From positions 149,323,081 to 149,387,080 of the forward strand of contig OY821518.1 of the NCBI GenBank assembly GCA_963682025.1: a stretch of DNA of 64,000 bases. Reading direction: 5' to 3'. Shown piece after piece: positions 11,315 through 19,943 of the stretch. The translations under genes were made by a program, and so were the position numbers. Numbering within the stretch: position 1 is the first letter of the stretch; each line of letters starts with the position of its first letter. Under the pieces are notes generated by a model, which searched no databases, was not told the origin of the DNA, and saw only the letters and a program-made list of their open reading frames with translations. The DNA is from Cordilura impudica. Lineage: Eukaryota; Arthropoda; Insecta; Diptera; Scathophagidae.

Positions 11315-12448
11315 ATGGACGCATTACCACATTTTTTTGATGATGCTATCTTGGACGATTATGAAGAAGTAATGGAAGTAGCGGAATCATTACCGGCTGC
11401 AACCCCTATGACTGCTCCTATAGAAACTTTATCGACGCCTACTCCCATAGATGAACCTGCTCCTGTTGGTGTTCCTCCTCCAACTGTTGCGCCTGAAACT
11501 ATCGCAACACCAACACCATCGCCGATCTCCGAACCTCTGCCAAAATCTTCAAAAATCGCGGGCTCGAATAGTCGAAATAAAATTGCTAAAATCACTGATT
11601 CAACTAATCGACGTTGCAGAGTTTGTCCAAATAAACATCCTCTACGTTTCTGCCCGGTCTTCCGAAAGATGAGTCACGAGCAAAAACTTCGCATGGTAGT
11701 TCTTCACCACTACTGCTCTCGCTGTTTAGCTCACTCCCATACGGCTAAAGATTGTGTGAGCACCTTTACGTGCCGGGAGTGTAAAGGGGACCATAACGTG
11801 CTTTTACATTCTTATCGGTCAAACACTTCTTCAAAACCTCTTAAATCCTCCGGGTCTAAAAAGGACACCTCTGCACGTACAGTTTCTCACTCTGGTCAGT
11901 CAGATACCCATAAAAAAATTATATCTCTGCGCACCCAAAACTATATGTCCTCCGTTTGCCAACCGAGTCCACTACGAATAAGGCATGTGGTATCCTTTTC
12001 CCCCACTCTAATAGGAAGATTGTATCTGCCAAAAAATGTAATCCCTGTACGAGCAGCCTTGGATCCTTGTTGTAAGGTCAGCTATATATGCGAGTCCTTG
12101 GTCCATCAGCTCCGTATACCAGTTTCGAAGGTGGATAATGACGAATATTGTCGTCTAACGATTGGCTCTTCCTATGACGCAAAAGAGACGATAAATTTTA
12201 CGGCGAAGGTGTCAAGGATGAGGGGTATTCCAACTCCTACGGAATCCGTTCCTGATACTCTCAAGGAACAGTTTGTTGGATTTCAACAGGCTGATCCAAA
12301 TTTTAATCTCGCGGGGCGGGTTGTTTTGGTTTTAGGACCTGAACTAACCCCTCAAATTATACTCAATAAGATATATTCGAGCCCGGGACTTCCATTGGCC
12401 CAACTAACCATCTTTGGCTGGATAATTTCTGGCCTATCCCCTCTATAA
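11315..12448 (+). CDS. BEL second ORF: extra zinc-knuckle plus protease-like protein after pol
   Basis: A 377-aa frame with its own ATG, intact, in the slot where some retroelements carry env. Residues 1-90 are acidic then rich in Pro and Thr. Residues 101-165 are a Cys/His cluster (C101, C104, C113; C134, C137, H142, C147; C153, C156, H160). Residues 240-345 resemble the retropepsin of gag-pol: AALDPCCKVSYICE at D250 and VLVLGPELTPQII near 340, ending TIFGWIISGL near 374, where gag-pol has TIFGWIITGP. This is thus a diverged second copy of the knuckle-protease module rather than an envelope: I see no signal peptide or membrane helix. Its role is unknown; a regulator or decoy of Gag/protease is only a guess. 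Confidence 0.82.
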   Translation: MDALPHFFDDAILDDYEEVMEVAESLPAATPMTAPIETLSTPTPIDEPAPVGVPPPTVAPETIATPTPSPISEPLPKSSKIAGSNSRNKIAKITDSTNRRCRVCPNKHPLRFCPVFRKMSHEQKLRMVVLHHYCSRCLAHSHTAKDCVSTFTCRECKGDHNVLLHSYRSNTSSKPLKSSGSKKDTSARTVSHSGQSDTHKKIISLRTQNYMSSVCQPSPLRIRHVVSFSPTLIGRLYLPKNVIPVRAALDPCCKVSYICESLVHQLRIPVSKVDNDEYCRLTIGSSYDAKETINFTAKVSRMRGIPTPTESVPDTLKEQFVGFQQADPNFNLAGRVVLVLGPELTPQIILNKIYSSPGLPLAQLTIFGWIISGLSPL

Positions 12449-12449
12449 G

Positions 12450-12688
12450 GGTCAGGTCTCATGGACCTCTTAATAAAGCTCCAGCTCTGCTGGTCAGGTC
12501 CCTTGGACCTCCTAATAAACCACTCCAGCTTTGCTGGTCAGGTCCCTTGGACCTCCTAATAAACATCTAGCTTGCTAGTCAGGTCCCATGGACCTCCTAA
12601 TAAATTTCCAGTTCTCTGGTCAGGTCTCCTGGACCTCTTAATAAATATCCAGCTTTGCTGGTCAGGTCTACCGGACCTCTTAATAAAC
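12450..12688 (+). repeat. Six tandem 41-44-bp units with paired palindromes and AATAAA in each
   Basis: GGTCAGGTC starts at 12450, 12492, 12536, (AGTCAGGTC) 12577, 12618 and 12660. Each unit has AGGTCnnnnGGACCT, an inverted repeat, followed by TAATAAA. Between most units lies a second inverted repeat of CCAGC-TT(T)-GCTGG type. It lies between the second ORF and the right LTR, so it would form a chain of hairpins in the RNA 3' region. Confidence 0.9.
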
Positions 12689-12863
12689 TTTAATAATAAG
12701 CATTTTTTGAAAAAATAATAATAATAGTAATAATTATGAATTAATAAACAGAAAAGCTCACTTGAACTATACGTCTCTTTTCTTACATAAATTATGCTAT
12801 ATTATTTTTAGTTTACTCTTAAGTTTGTTGCACCATATTTGGATGCTGCAAGGTGGCCGGCAA

Positions 12864-13262
12864 TGTTTAAACACAAATACTTAATTTTGTATATATTCTT
12901 CAATTTATAACATTTTTAAACGGTGACCCCTTTTTGGGTTAATAACTAGTTAAAATCTATTTAACTCCCCTTTTTAACATCTTTGTTAGCAGTTTTTACA
13001 CAGATTCTAACTAGTAGAACCGTTAACGGTACTTGTAAACATTGTTTGTTACCCTCTTACATCCTTAACTCATAATAATTAGTCTAGTCTCTTTTCGGCT
13101 TTCTGCGACATCACTACGATAAACCGTCGATTTTTTTATATTATCACTTTGTACAAAGGTAATATATTTTAATAAATAAATTTGAGAACTTTTATCTCAT
13201 TTTTAATTAATTGAAAAATTTATGTTTTTTTATTTATATATTTGCGCATTTGACGGCAAACA
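12864..13262 (+). repeat. BEL right (3') LTR
   Basis: 399 bp matching 2974-3370 with five substitutions and a 2-bp insertion by eye. It is preceded by a purine-rich stretch GCAAGGTGGCCGGCAA that could include the polypurine tract, and followed by ATGGC. Confidence 0.92.
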
Positions 13263-13267
13263 ATGGC
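13263..13267. repeat. Target-site duplication of the BEL element, right copy
   Basis: ATGGC, identical to 2969-2973. Confidence 0.93.
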
Positions 13268-13822
13268 CATTGGGTAAGGGTAATTTCTGGTATAAATTGG
13301 TATGTCCGTGGAAGTACGTATATCACCAACAACTCTTGTTGTATAGGTGAGTCTTTCGTCAGGATCTGCAAATAGACTCTTATGGTGACTTACAATGTTT
13401 TCGAGAGACCTTTTTTGGTTTTCAGAAAGGTGTTCCATCCTAATTTCTATATTGTTGACATCTTGGGAAATGTATTGGAATATTTATTCCCCCTTTTACC
13501 GTGAAATAATTCTTTGAAGTATAAATCACGGCTGATAATTCTTTTAAACTATCGTTGCCTAATATCCCATCGAAGGTTCTTAATCCTGGTAAGATAAAAA
13601 ACTTTATGGGGACATCATTGATGCCAAACATATTTAAAAGAACATGATGCGTAATTTCTACATTTCCTGCAATAGATTTTGCACTAAATTTTTCCTGATT
13701 AGGTCTATGGTTTGTGACTAAATTAGGTTTTATATAATTCTTATTACTACCGGTATCTAAAAGGAATTTGAGAGTTTGTCCGTTCCTCGTTCTAACTTGA
13801 AAGTATGGTAACGAGGAACTAT
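13263..13822 (-). pseudogene. pol: Errantivirus 1 pol N-terminal part: protease and start of RT
   Basis: Read from 13822 downward. An aspartic protease has the catalytic LLDTGSNKNYI near 13735-13770 and a GILGND block near 13560. The start of the RT region follows (HLSENQKRSLENIV, then a DIPIYTRNYPYP stretch) to the BEL insertion. Pol is in a different frame from gag and starts around gag's end, as expected for a frameshift-expressed pol. A further unexpected frameshift lies near 13440-13490, between the protease and the RT lead-in. Confidence 0.82.
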
Positions 13823-15313
13823 TTAACCAAAAAAATTAAGATCGTTTAGTAAATCTTCTTGTACATAATCTGTTGTTATGGAATTATTTTTCTCGGTTTC
13901 GAGATCTTCAGGTGAATGCTCGAACATCTCAAGTCCGTTGTTGGTAAATTCCTTATAATATTCGTCCATTTCTGTTATCCCCCCAACTGCGCCTTCTTCT
14001 TGGGCATATTCACAATCTAGTGGAACCTGGTCTAATTGCCGCTGAGTTGCCTCATTGTTGGTTACCACATGAAAATTCCTTTGGAGTTTGTTGATTGGAC
14101 CTTGAAATGAGCCCCCAGCTGGTCTCTTAGAAACATGGTTAACTGGTGGTCTGTTCATATAATTAATGTGCCTTGATTGGATAGATCTATCCACGTCCAT
14201 AGGTTCTACACTAGGAGTTGGTTTTTGATAATTCGGTGTTGAATATTGGGGTTTACTATATTGGTTCGAAAAACCGATTTGGTTTCCTTGATTAAATTGT
14301 GGTCTTGGGCGAAAATTTTGATAACCGGTTGGCCTAAAAATTGTACTACGGGTATAATTTGGGTTATAGTTTGGTATAGGACCATTACGGGGTGGCAATG
14401 GTGGTCTGTTATTTGTCATACCACCAACGTAAGCGAGCTCAGGAAAGAATTTCTGTCGATTTCCAAAAAATGAATTGGTTACTCCAATTCTATCTTTCTG
14501 GATATTACCTCTAGATATTTGTCCATGAGCGTAATTCATACGAAATGTCATATTATCCAATTTTAAACAAATATGTAATGCTTCGGGCAAAGAAGTTGGT
14601 TCACGCACGCTAAGTAAACGTGGAAGATCACCATTTAAACCTCTAACAAATGTATCCAGGGCTTTATCCCTGTAAGTATTTGTCATTGAGCGAAGGCTTC
14701 CTTCGTCTAGATTTAAACATGATACTTTATCAAGTATCAGCGAAAGATGTTGATAGACAGCTTGATAAAATTCGGTTATACTCCTATTGCTCTGACACAA
14801 AACTGTCATTTGATATTCGAAAGTGCCGATATCTCTCTTATCGGAATAGTGCATCATTAGACATTTCTTCATTCGAGGCCAATCTAAAGGTGTTCTATAC
14901 GATTCTAATGCAGTATCTGCATCGCCAGTAATTTTCGTCCTTATAGTATGTAAAATTGCATAATATCGTCCTGTTCCCTTAAGGCTGGAGTAAAGGTCTA
15001 ACACTCTGTCGACGGATTTTCGCCAGGAGTTGAACTCACCTGGTTTTCCAGAAAATTCCCTAAGTGATTTTATTATGTCTGGGACTTTGTCTAATTCTCC
15101 TAATTCTGTCGTAACTGCACCTATGGGTTGGTCAAAACCCTCGTCTGAGAGATAATCTGAAGGCGTTTTCAAAGCTTCGTTAATTATTTCAATAATCTGT
15201 TTCTTCTGAATTTCGTTTAGTCCAGTTACGTTTTTGGCTGTTGTCCCACTTGTAGACACTGACAGTGTCCTACTCAGTCTGTCCGACAGTTGTTCAATTG
15301 TTTCGTCAGGCAT
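13823..15313 (-). CDS. gag: Errantivirus 1 gag, open
   Basis: 496 codons from ATG (15313) to a stop at 13823, uninterrupted. The first 300 residues have the gag matrix/capsid-like composition of this group (KSLREFSGKPGEFNSWRKS, then a long helical region). Residues 290-400 are rich in Asn, Pro, Arg and Gln (NRPPLPPRNGPIPNYNPNY) and lack Cys-His knuckles, as is usual for errantivirus Gag. The C-terminus is acidic and ends LLNDLNFFG at the gag/pol boundary. It is the only intact frame of this provirus. Confidence 0.82.
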   Translation of the reverse strand: MPDETIEQLSDRLSRTLSVSTSGTTAKNVTGLNEIQKKQIIEIINEALKTPSDYLSDEGFDQPIGAVTTELGELDKVPDIIKSLREFSGKPGEFNSWRKSVDRVLDLYSSLKGTGRYYAILHTIRTKITGDADTALESYRTPLDWPRMKKCLMMHYSDKRDIGTFEYQMTVLCQSNRSITEFYQAVYQHLSLILDKVSCLNLDEGSLRSMTNTYRDKALDTFVRGLNGDLPRLLSVREPTSLPEALHICLKLDNMTFRMNYAHGQISRGNIQKDRIGVTNSFFGNRQKFFPELAYVGGMTNNRPPLPPRNGPIPNYNPNYTRSTIFRPTGYQNFRPRPQFNQGNQIGFSNQYSKPQYSTPNYQKPTPSVEPMDVDRSIQSRHINYMNRPPVNHVSKRPAGGSFQGPINKLQRNFHVVTNNEATQRQLDQVPLDCEYAQEEGAVGGITEMDEYYKEFTNNGLEMFEHSPEDLETEKNNSITTDYVQEDLLNDLNFFG

Positions 15314-16541
15314 TTTGTTTCAAGGAGAAAATTGGATTGTTAAATTTAAAAATCAGGTCTTATTTTTTTTTTTTTTTTTTTTAAATACAATGAACAATTT
15401 TTACGTAAAATTTTTTAAAGGATTAGAATTTAATTTTGTTAACAAAAAATACAGTGAAGAATTCAAGAAGAAATTTGGATTGTTACAGTAAATTTAAAAA
15501 TCAGGTCTTATTATTTTCAAAAAAAAAATACAACTAGGACTTTATACGCAAATTTTTAAAGGTTAAAATTTAATTATTATTATCAAAAATAGAGTGAAAA
15601 AAATTCTTTTTAGAGGATTAAAATTTAATTTGGTCACTATTTTTCTTTTCTTCTCTTATTTTTTAATAAAATTTTATATAAAATTATTCTTACGTTAATA
15701 ACAGCATCTCGTACTTTGATGATTACTGGAGCTTACTCTGGTAGTGTTCAGCTTTCTCGTACTTCGATGATAACACGAACTTAATTAGTTGATGAATTTT
15801 CAGCTATTATTTTAATTAGTTTTTTCTTTCTTGTCTTTAAAAAAAAATTTTTTTGTTTTAATTTGGTGTCTTTTGAAAAAATTTTATTTTGTTTAATATT
15901 ATAAATTATTTTAATGTTCACTTATATAAAATTATTTTAGTGCTTGGTTAATAGTATTTTTTATTTTTACTTTTAATTTGGAGTTCACTTTTTTATTATT
16001 TTTCCTTAGTAGTTACTAATTTTCTAATTTTTTTTTTTTTATAATAGTTAGTTTTTTTCACAATATTTTTTGTTTTTATTTATTAAATGTTTTTTTTTTT
16101 TATTTTTTAAAAAAAATAGTTTTTTACTTTATTTTTGAAGTTTTCTTTCAAAAAAAATTTTTATCTATTTTTCTATTTGCTACAGTCACTGTTTCCACTT
16201 AAGTTTTTATATGTTTTTCCTTATTATTTTTATTTATTTTGTTTTAGGTATTTATTTAATTTTCACTTTTCTTTAATTAAAAATTTTACTGTCACTTATT
16301 ATTTTTAAATTCGAAAATATTTATTTTAATTACTATTATTTATTATTTTTACTGTTCATTCATATAGAAAATTTTTCTTATTTGGTAAAACTTATAATTA
16401 CTTCACTACGCGAATTTTACAACGCGTGCTTACCGAGCTGCGACTTAACGTACGCTCCCTTTTGTCCTTTTGAACTACTAGGGCACTTGGTAAGGCTTGA
16501 CTTTTTTTTTTTTGAATGTACCGGAGGACCTTTATCCTGCA
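15314..16541 (-). other. Errantivirus 1 untranslated leader
   Basis: Extremely T-rich on the plus strand (A-rich in the viral RNA), with long homopolymer runs. CTCGTACTTyGATGAT recurs near 15709 and 15757. I find no ORF. It occupies the interval between gag and the PBS. Confidence 0.6.
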
Positions 16542-16560
16542 GGTCTCTGCTCGGGCGCCA
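16542..16560 (-). other. Errantivirus 1 primer-binding site, tRNA-Lys-like
   Basis: On the minus strand it reads TGGCGCCCGAGCAGAGACC directly after the LTR end. From memory this is close to the complement of the 3' end of tRNA-Lys(UUU), which starts TGGCGCCCGAACAGGGAC. Confidence 0.65.
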
Positions 16561-17760
16561 ATTAAATTCCTTTATGAATTTTAGTTTAAAAAAATTAATT
16601 GTTGTGCGCTGATGGCGACACAACAACCGTCTTTATTTGTAATTCAAAATAAAAAGCAATGATTTTCTTAAAACTACCCTAATTTATAATAACAGGTTTG
16701 CTGATCACACCATTCATTCACGCTGTTGTCATTCTGCCGCTCGTGCAATGCTGTTCAATGTTGTTGGTGTGAATTTACTACCTTGCAGAATTTCTGTGTT
16801 GCGCGTGCAATGGTATTATTGTAAAATGAGCTGCTTTATTCGTTGGCATGTGCAATGCCGTTCAATATTGTTGGTGGGAAAATACTACCTTGCAGAATTA
16901 CTGTATTTTGGTAATCGCGCCGGATGCGCGTGCAACGGTATTATTGTGAAATAACTGTTTGTAGGTTTTGCAGAAGACGCAACGTCAGCTTGAGAACTAA
17001 TTTTGGTATTTTTTAATGTGTGTTGTTGTTGTTAGCGAAATATTTATTTTAAATGTATTTTAAATGTATTTTGTGTTAACTTATGTATATATTTGTTTCC
17101 TATTCTTGCCACGAGCGAGTTATCGGGCCAATAAGCCCTACGAGTGCGGATTAGATGCACTTCGATTACAAAGAAAAAAAAATTTTTTTTTCAATAGTAT
17201 TAATATGATTAACGTGTTTTTATTTGTTTCTTCTGCTTGTTTATGTCGCCTTCCACATCGGCAGCATCATTGAGTTTTTGATTAAAGATTCAGTGTCATC
17301 CTCTTGTTTCAATTCGGCAGTAATATCCTTCATTGGTAATGGTCAGGGTCCAATTTTCATCTTTTCTTCTGTTGGCAACGCAGCTGACGGAACTGGAGCC
17401 GGTCTACGTCAGGACAATATTTTTATTTCTGGTGCAAAATATTCAAGCACTCAGTTTTCGTGTTTATCCTTTATCAGGATTATTTATTGGTTGGTGCAAT
17501 CGTATAGCACATCAACCAGTGCAGTCAAGCACTTTTAATTTGGCAGGATCGCCATATAGTGTTCAAACAGATTAATTTTGAATTTATAATTTTAGGTGCT
17601 ACTCATAAAATAAAGCACATTTTGAATTTTTTGTTAGTGTTCCAAATCAGTCACGATTTAGAACTGTTTTTATTTTCACAAAACAGTTGCTTATAAATAC
17701 CCTATGAGAAGTTCTAGACTTCTGCTCTAAGAGTGACTTTCTAAAGTACACTCAATAACT
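16561..17760 (-). repeat. Errantivirus 1 5' LTR (probable, about 1.2 kb)
   Basis: The 3' border is fixed by the PBS. The 5' border is inferred: minus strand AGTTATTGAG at 17760, followed on the outside by TATA. A minus-strand GGGTATTTATAAGC near 17690-17703 is a good TATA-box candidate. The LTR contains internal duplications (16743-16850 against 16851-16960). The 3' LTR is outside the window, so the length cannot be confirmed; 1.2 kb is long for this group. Confidence 0.55.
16743..16955. repeat. Imperfect 108-bp tandem duplication within the LTR
   Basis: GTGCAATGCTGTTCAAT... at about 16743 recurs as GTGCAATGCCGTTCAAT... at about 16851. Both units contain TACTACCTTGCAGAAT and end in GCGTGCAAyGGTATTATTGT. 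Confidence 0.8.
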
Positions 17761-17800
17761 TATATTCTAAGAGTGACTTTCTAAAGTACACTCAATAACT
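17733..17800. repeat. Two near-identical copies of a 36-bp motif at the LTR start
   Basis: CTAAGAGTGACTTTCTAAAG...CACTCAATAACT occurs twice, separated by TATATT. Either it is a U3 duplication, with the LTR start at 17800, or the second copy lies outside the element, with the start at 17760. Confidence 0.85.
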
Positions 17801-18119
17801 CTAAATATTATCAATGCATTTTTGATTGGGTGGAGTCTCTCTCTATGTTAGTTTTTATTTATAGAGTTTTACTTTTAACTCTAATTTAATTGGATGTTGT
17901 GTAAAAAGAAACTGCAAGTGAGGCAATTTCTTCATTCAAAATAAAATCAAAACAAATGTTAATGGGTCACTAGTTTCAATTGCATTAGTCAATTGTGTTG
18001 GCGGTTTACCCCAAAAACTATATGATTATTACTCATGTTACTAAAGAAAAGAAACAGAGACTCAACCGTACCACAAAGCATTGTTGTATGCATGGCGTTA
18101 TTATTTACATTAACTTACA
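17801..18119. other. Non-coding gap between errantivirus 1 and a Gypsy fragment
   Basis: AT-rich. I see no ORF, repeat or RNA gene I can support here. Confidence 0.5.
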
Positions 18120-19365
18120 CGCTATACCATGCATACGTTACACTATCTTCGTCGTTCGGATGGATGGGTATATGCCTGAAGAGTTGGTTACCCACGATTG
18201 AGTAATCTGAGTACTTTTCGGGTTGACGTTGAACCTCTTCTCGCTTGTGTCGTAGCCAATTACAATCCGGAAGGCTATTTTCGGGTTCCTCCACTACTCA
18301 TTGTAGCATCTCTACTGGCTGTCGTGACAAGGCATCTGCAACCACGTTATTCTTCCCCTTGCGATACTGGACCGTGAAGTTGTATTGTTGTAATTCGAGG
18401 GCCCACCGTGCGAACCGTCCCGTGGGGTTTTCGATAGAATTCAGCCACTTCAGAGACAGATGATCAGTGATGACGTGGAAACGGTACCCCTCTAGATACG
18501 GCCTCATCTTCCTGATTCCCCAGATTATTGCAAGGCACTCTTTCTCGGTGGCGGTATAATTCCTTTCTGCACTATTGAGGCCCCGACTGGCATATGCAAT
18601 GACGCATTCCCCTTCTTCCAAATCATGTGTCAGGACGGCCCCTAGCCCGTAGTCGCTAGCGTCTGTTTGTAGGGTGAAGATTTGTGAAAAATCTGGACAG
18701 GCTAATATGGGTGCTTCGGTTAGTTTCGCCTTCAAGAGTTCGAACGCCGTCTGTTGGTCCTCCTTCCACTTCCAATGCTTCCCCTTCTTCGGAAGGTTAG
18801 TGAGGGGTTGTGCGATCGCGGCGAAATCGGGGACAAAGCGACGGTACCAGGAAGCGACCCCCAAGAATCTTCTGATTTCACGTATATTCGTCGGTGCCTT
18901 CATCTCCCGGCCGAGGTACTTCGTCTCCTTCTTGAAAAATTCACACTTTTCGGGGTTAATTTTAAGGTTTGCGGCACGGAGGCGTCGGCATACTTCCCTT
19001 AAGTTGGACAGATGGTCGTCTAGCGTCTTCCCCGTGACAATGACATCGTTTAAGTAGGCGAATGCGAATGGCTCTAAGTCTGGTCCGATGACGCTGTCGA
19101 GTGCCCTTTGAAAAGTAGCCGGTGCAGAATGTAGCCCGAATGGCATCACCCGCCATTGGTATAACCCTCGCCCAGCAACGGTGAAGGCGGTGTATTTCTT
19201 GCTGGCTTCCTCTAACGGAATTTGCCAATATCCATCCTTCAAGTCGAGGCTGCTAACATACCGGGTATCCCTCAATCGATCCAATATGGTCGCGATTCGT
19301 GGAAGTGGATTAGCATCGGGATCCGATTTGCTGTTGAGGTGGCGGAAGTCGATACACAGCTCCAA
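18120..19365 (-). pseudogene. pol: Ty3/Gypsy pol fragment: RT and RNase H
   Basis: GC-richer than its neighbours. The RT has CIDFRHLNSKSDPDANPLPR, LDLKDGYWQIPLEE and MPFGLHSAPATFQR. The catalytic box is YLNDVIV, so the first Asp of Y-x-D-D is Asn (19048-19050). The usual spacer after KYLG is missing: the text goes directly to REMKAPTNIREIRRFLG, an in-frame deletion of roughly 20 codons. RNase H has LQTDASDYGLGAVL and ATEKECLAIIWG. The tail NNVVADALSRQ meets a TGA (18298) and then continues in frame as the linker towards integrase to about 18120. It is a different Gypsy lineage from the two errantiviruses. Confidence 0.85.
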
Positions 19366-19943
19366 GTACCATTTTCTTCGGTGCCAGCGTTATGGGGGAG
19401 CTATATGCACTTCTAGATGGCTCGATACACCCATTCGCCGGTAGCTCGTTCACTTTGGCGTCGATTATAGCCTGCATGGCCGGGTTTCGTGGGGCATACC
19501 TGATCTTAAAGGGACGATCACCTGCCATTACGATTCGGTGTGGTGCTGCGGTGAATAACCCATGTAACTCTCGAAATTTCTGTAGCTCTTTTTCTATAAA
19601 AGTTTTTATTTTCTTTTGGTCCTCTGGACTATGTTCACTTACCGCCACGTGTCCCTTGGCGGTCTCCATTGTTTCACTAATATTTGGCCCCTCGTCTCGG
19701 GATGGAGTTTCCGCGGGGTGAGCTGGACATATCAGAGTGGGCGACGACGTCAGGTGGCGATTCGTCTCACTGCCTTTCGGCGAGGAATCATCTGGATGAG
19801 TTTGCTGGAACTCACACGAAAGTCCGGCACATATGACTATGGCTTCACACTTTTCTAAAAAATCCAATCCGATGATGAAGTCTTCCGTAGTATCGGGCAT
19901 GACCAGGACTTTGTTGCGTATGTGTTGATGTCCCAAGGTGATG
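19310..19943 (-). pseudogene. pol: Ty3/Gypsy protease end and RT lead-in
   Basis: It starts inside the protease: LDITLGHQHIRNKVLV and TTEDFIIGLDFLEK are the flap and I-I-G-x-D-F/L region, and the catalytic D-T-G is missing. A polar linker and the RT start (ELPANGCIEPSRSAYSSPI) follow. A frameshift at about 19365 separates it from the RT frame. It abuts the LINE ORF1 at 19944, so the fragment is 5'-truncated. Confidence 0.75.

Larger units (their letters stand above)
2974..13262 (+). mobile_element. BEL/Pao LTR retrotransposon, complete 10.3-kb insertion in errantivirus 1
   Basis: Structure: 397-bp left LTR, tRNA-Tyr-like PBS, a 2.6-kb leader holding another element, gag-pol (6001-11265), a second ORF (11315-12448), a 42-bp-unit repeat array and a 399-bp right LTR. 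The LTRs begin TGTTTAAACA and end GGCAAACA, and a 5-bp ATGGC duplication flanks the element. The family call rests on gag fused to pol, the zinc-knuckle/DPA protease block, a BEL-style RT/RNase H and the C-terminal domain found after BEL integrases. By eye the LTRs differ by five substitutions and one 2-nt indel (about 1.3%), so the insertion is fairly recent. Even so, gag-pol has two frameshifts and a stop in the RT active site. Confidence 0.93.
1..17760 (-). mobile_element. Errantivirus 1 (gypsy-type LTR retroelement), cut by window edge and by a BEL insertion
   Basis: Read on the minus strand, the order is 5' LTR (about 17760-16561), tRNA-Lys-like PBS, A-rich leader, gag, pol (protease, RT, RNase H, integrase) and env. 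Gag-pol-env order, an LTR ending in AATT and a spliced env are hallmarks of the insect errantivirus group. The body is interrupted at 2974-13262 by a BEL/Pao element. The left edge of the window removes most of env and the 3' LTR. Gag is open, but pol carries at least three frameshifts and an RNase H active-site substitution, so this copy cannot be autonomous. Its outer target duplication cannot be checked because only one end is present; TATA at 17761-17764 directly follows the LTR and would fit the group. Confidence 0.88.

Noticed and set aside
18674..19057. Plus-strand ORFs of 80-127 aa across the Gypsy fragment
   Set aside because: Complement shadows of the minus-strand RT; the sense frame has clear RT motifs.
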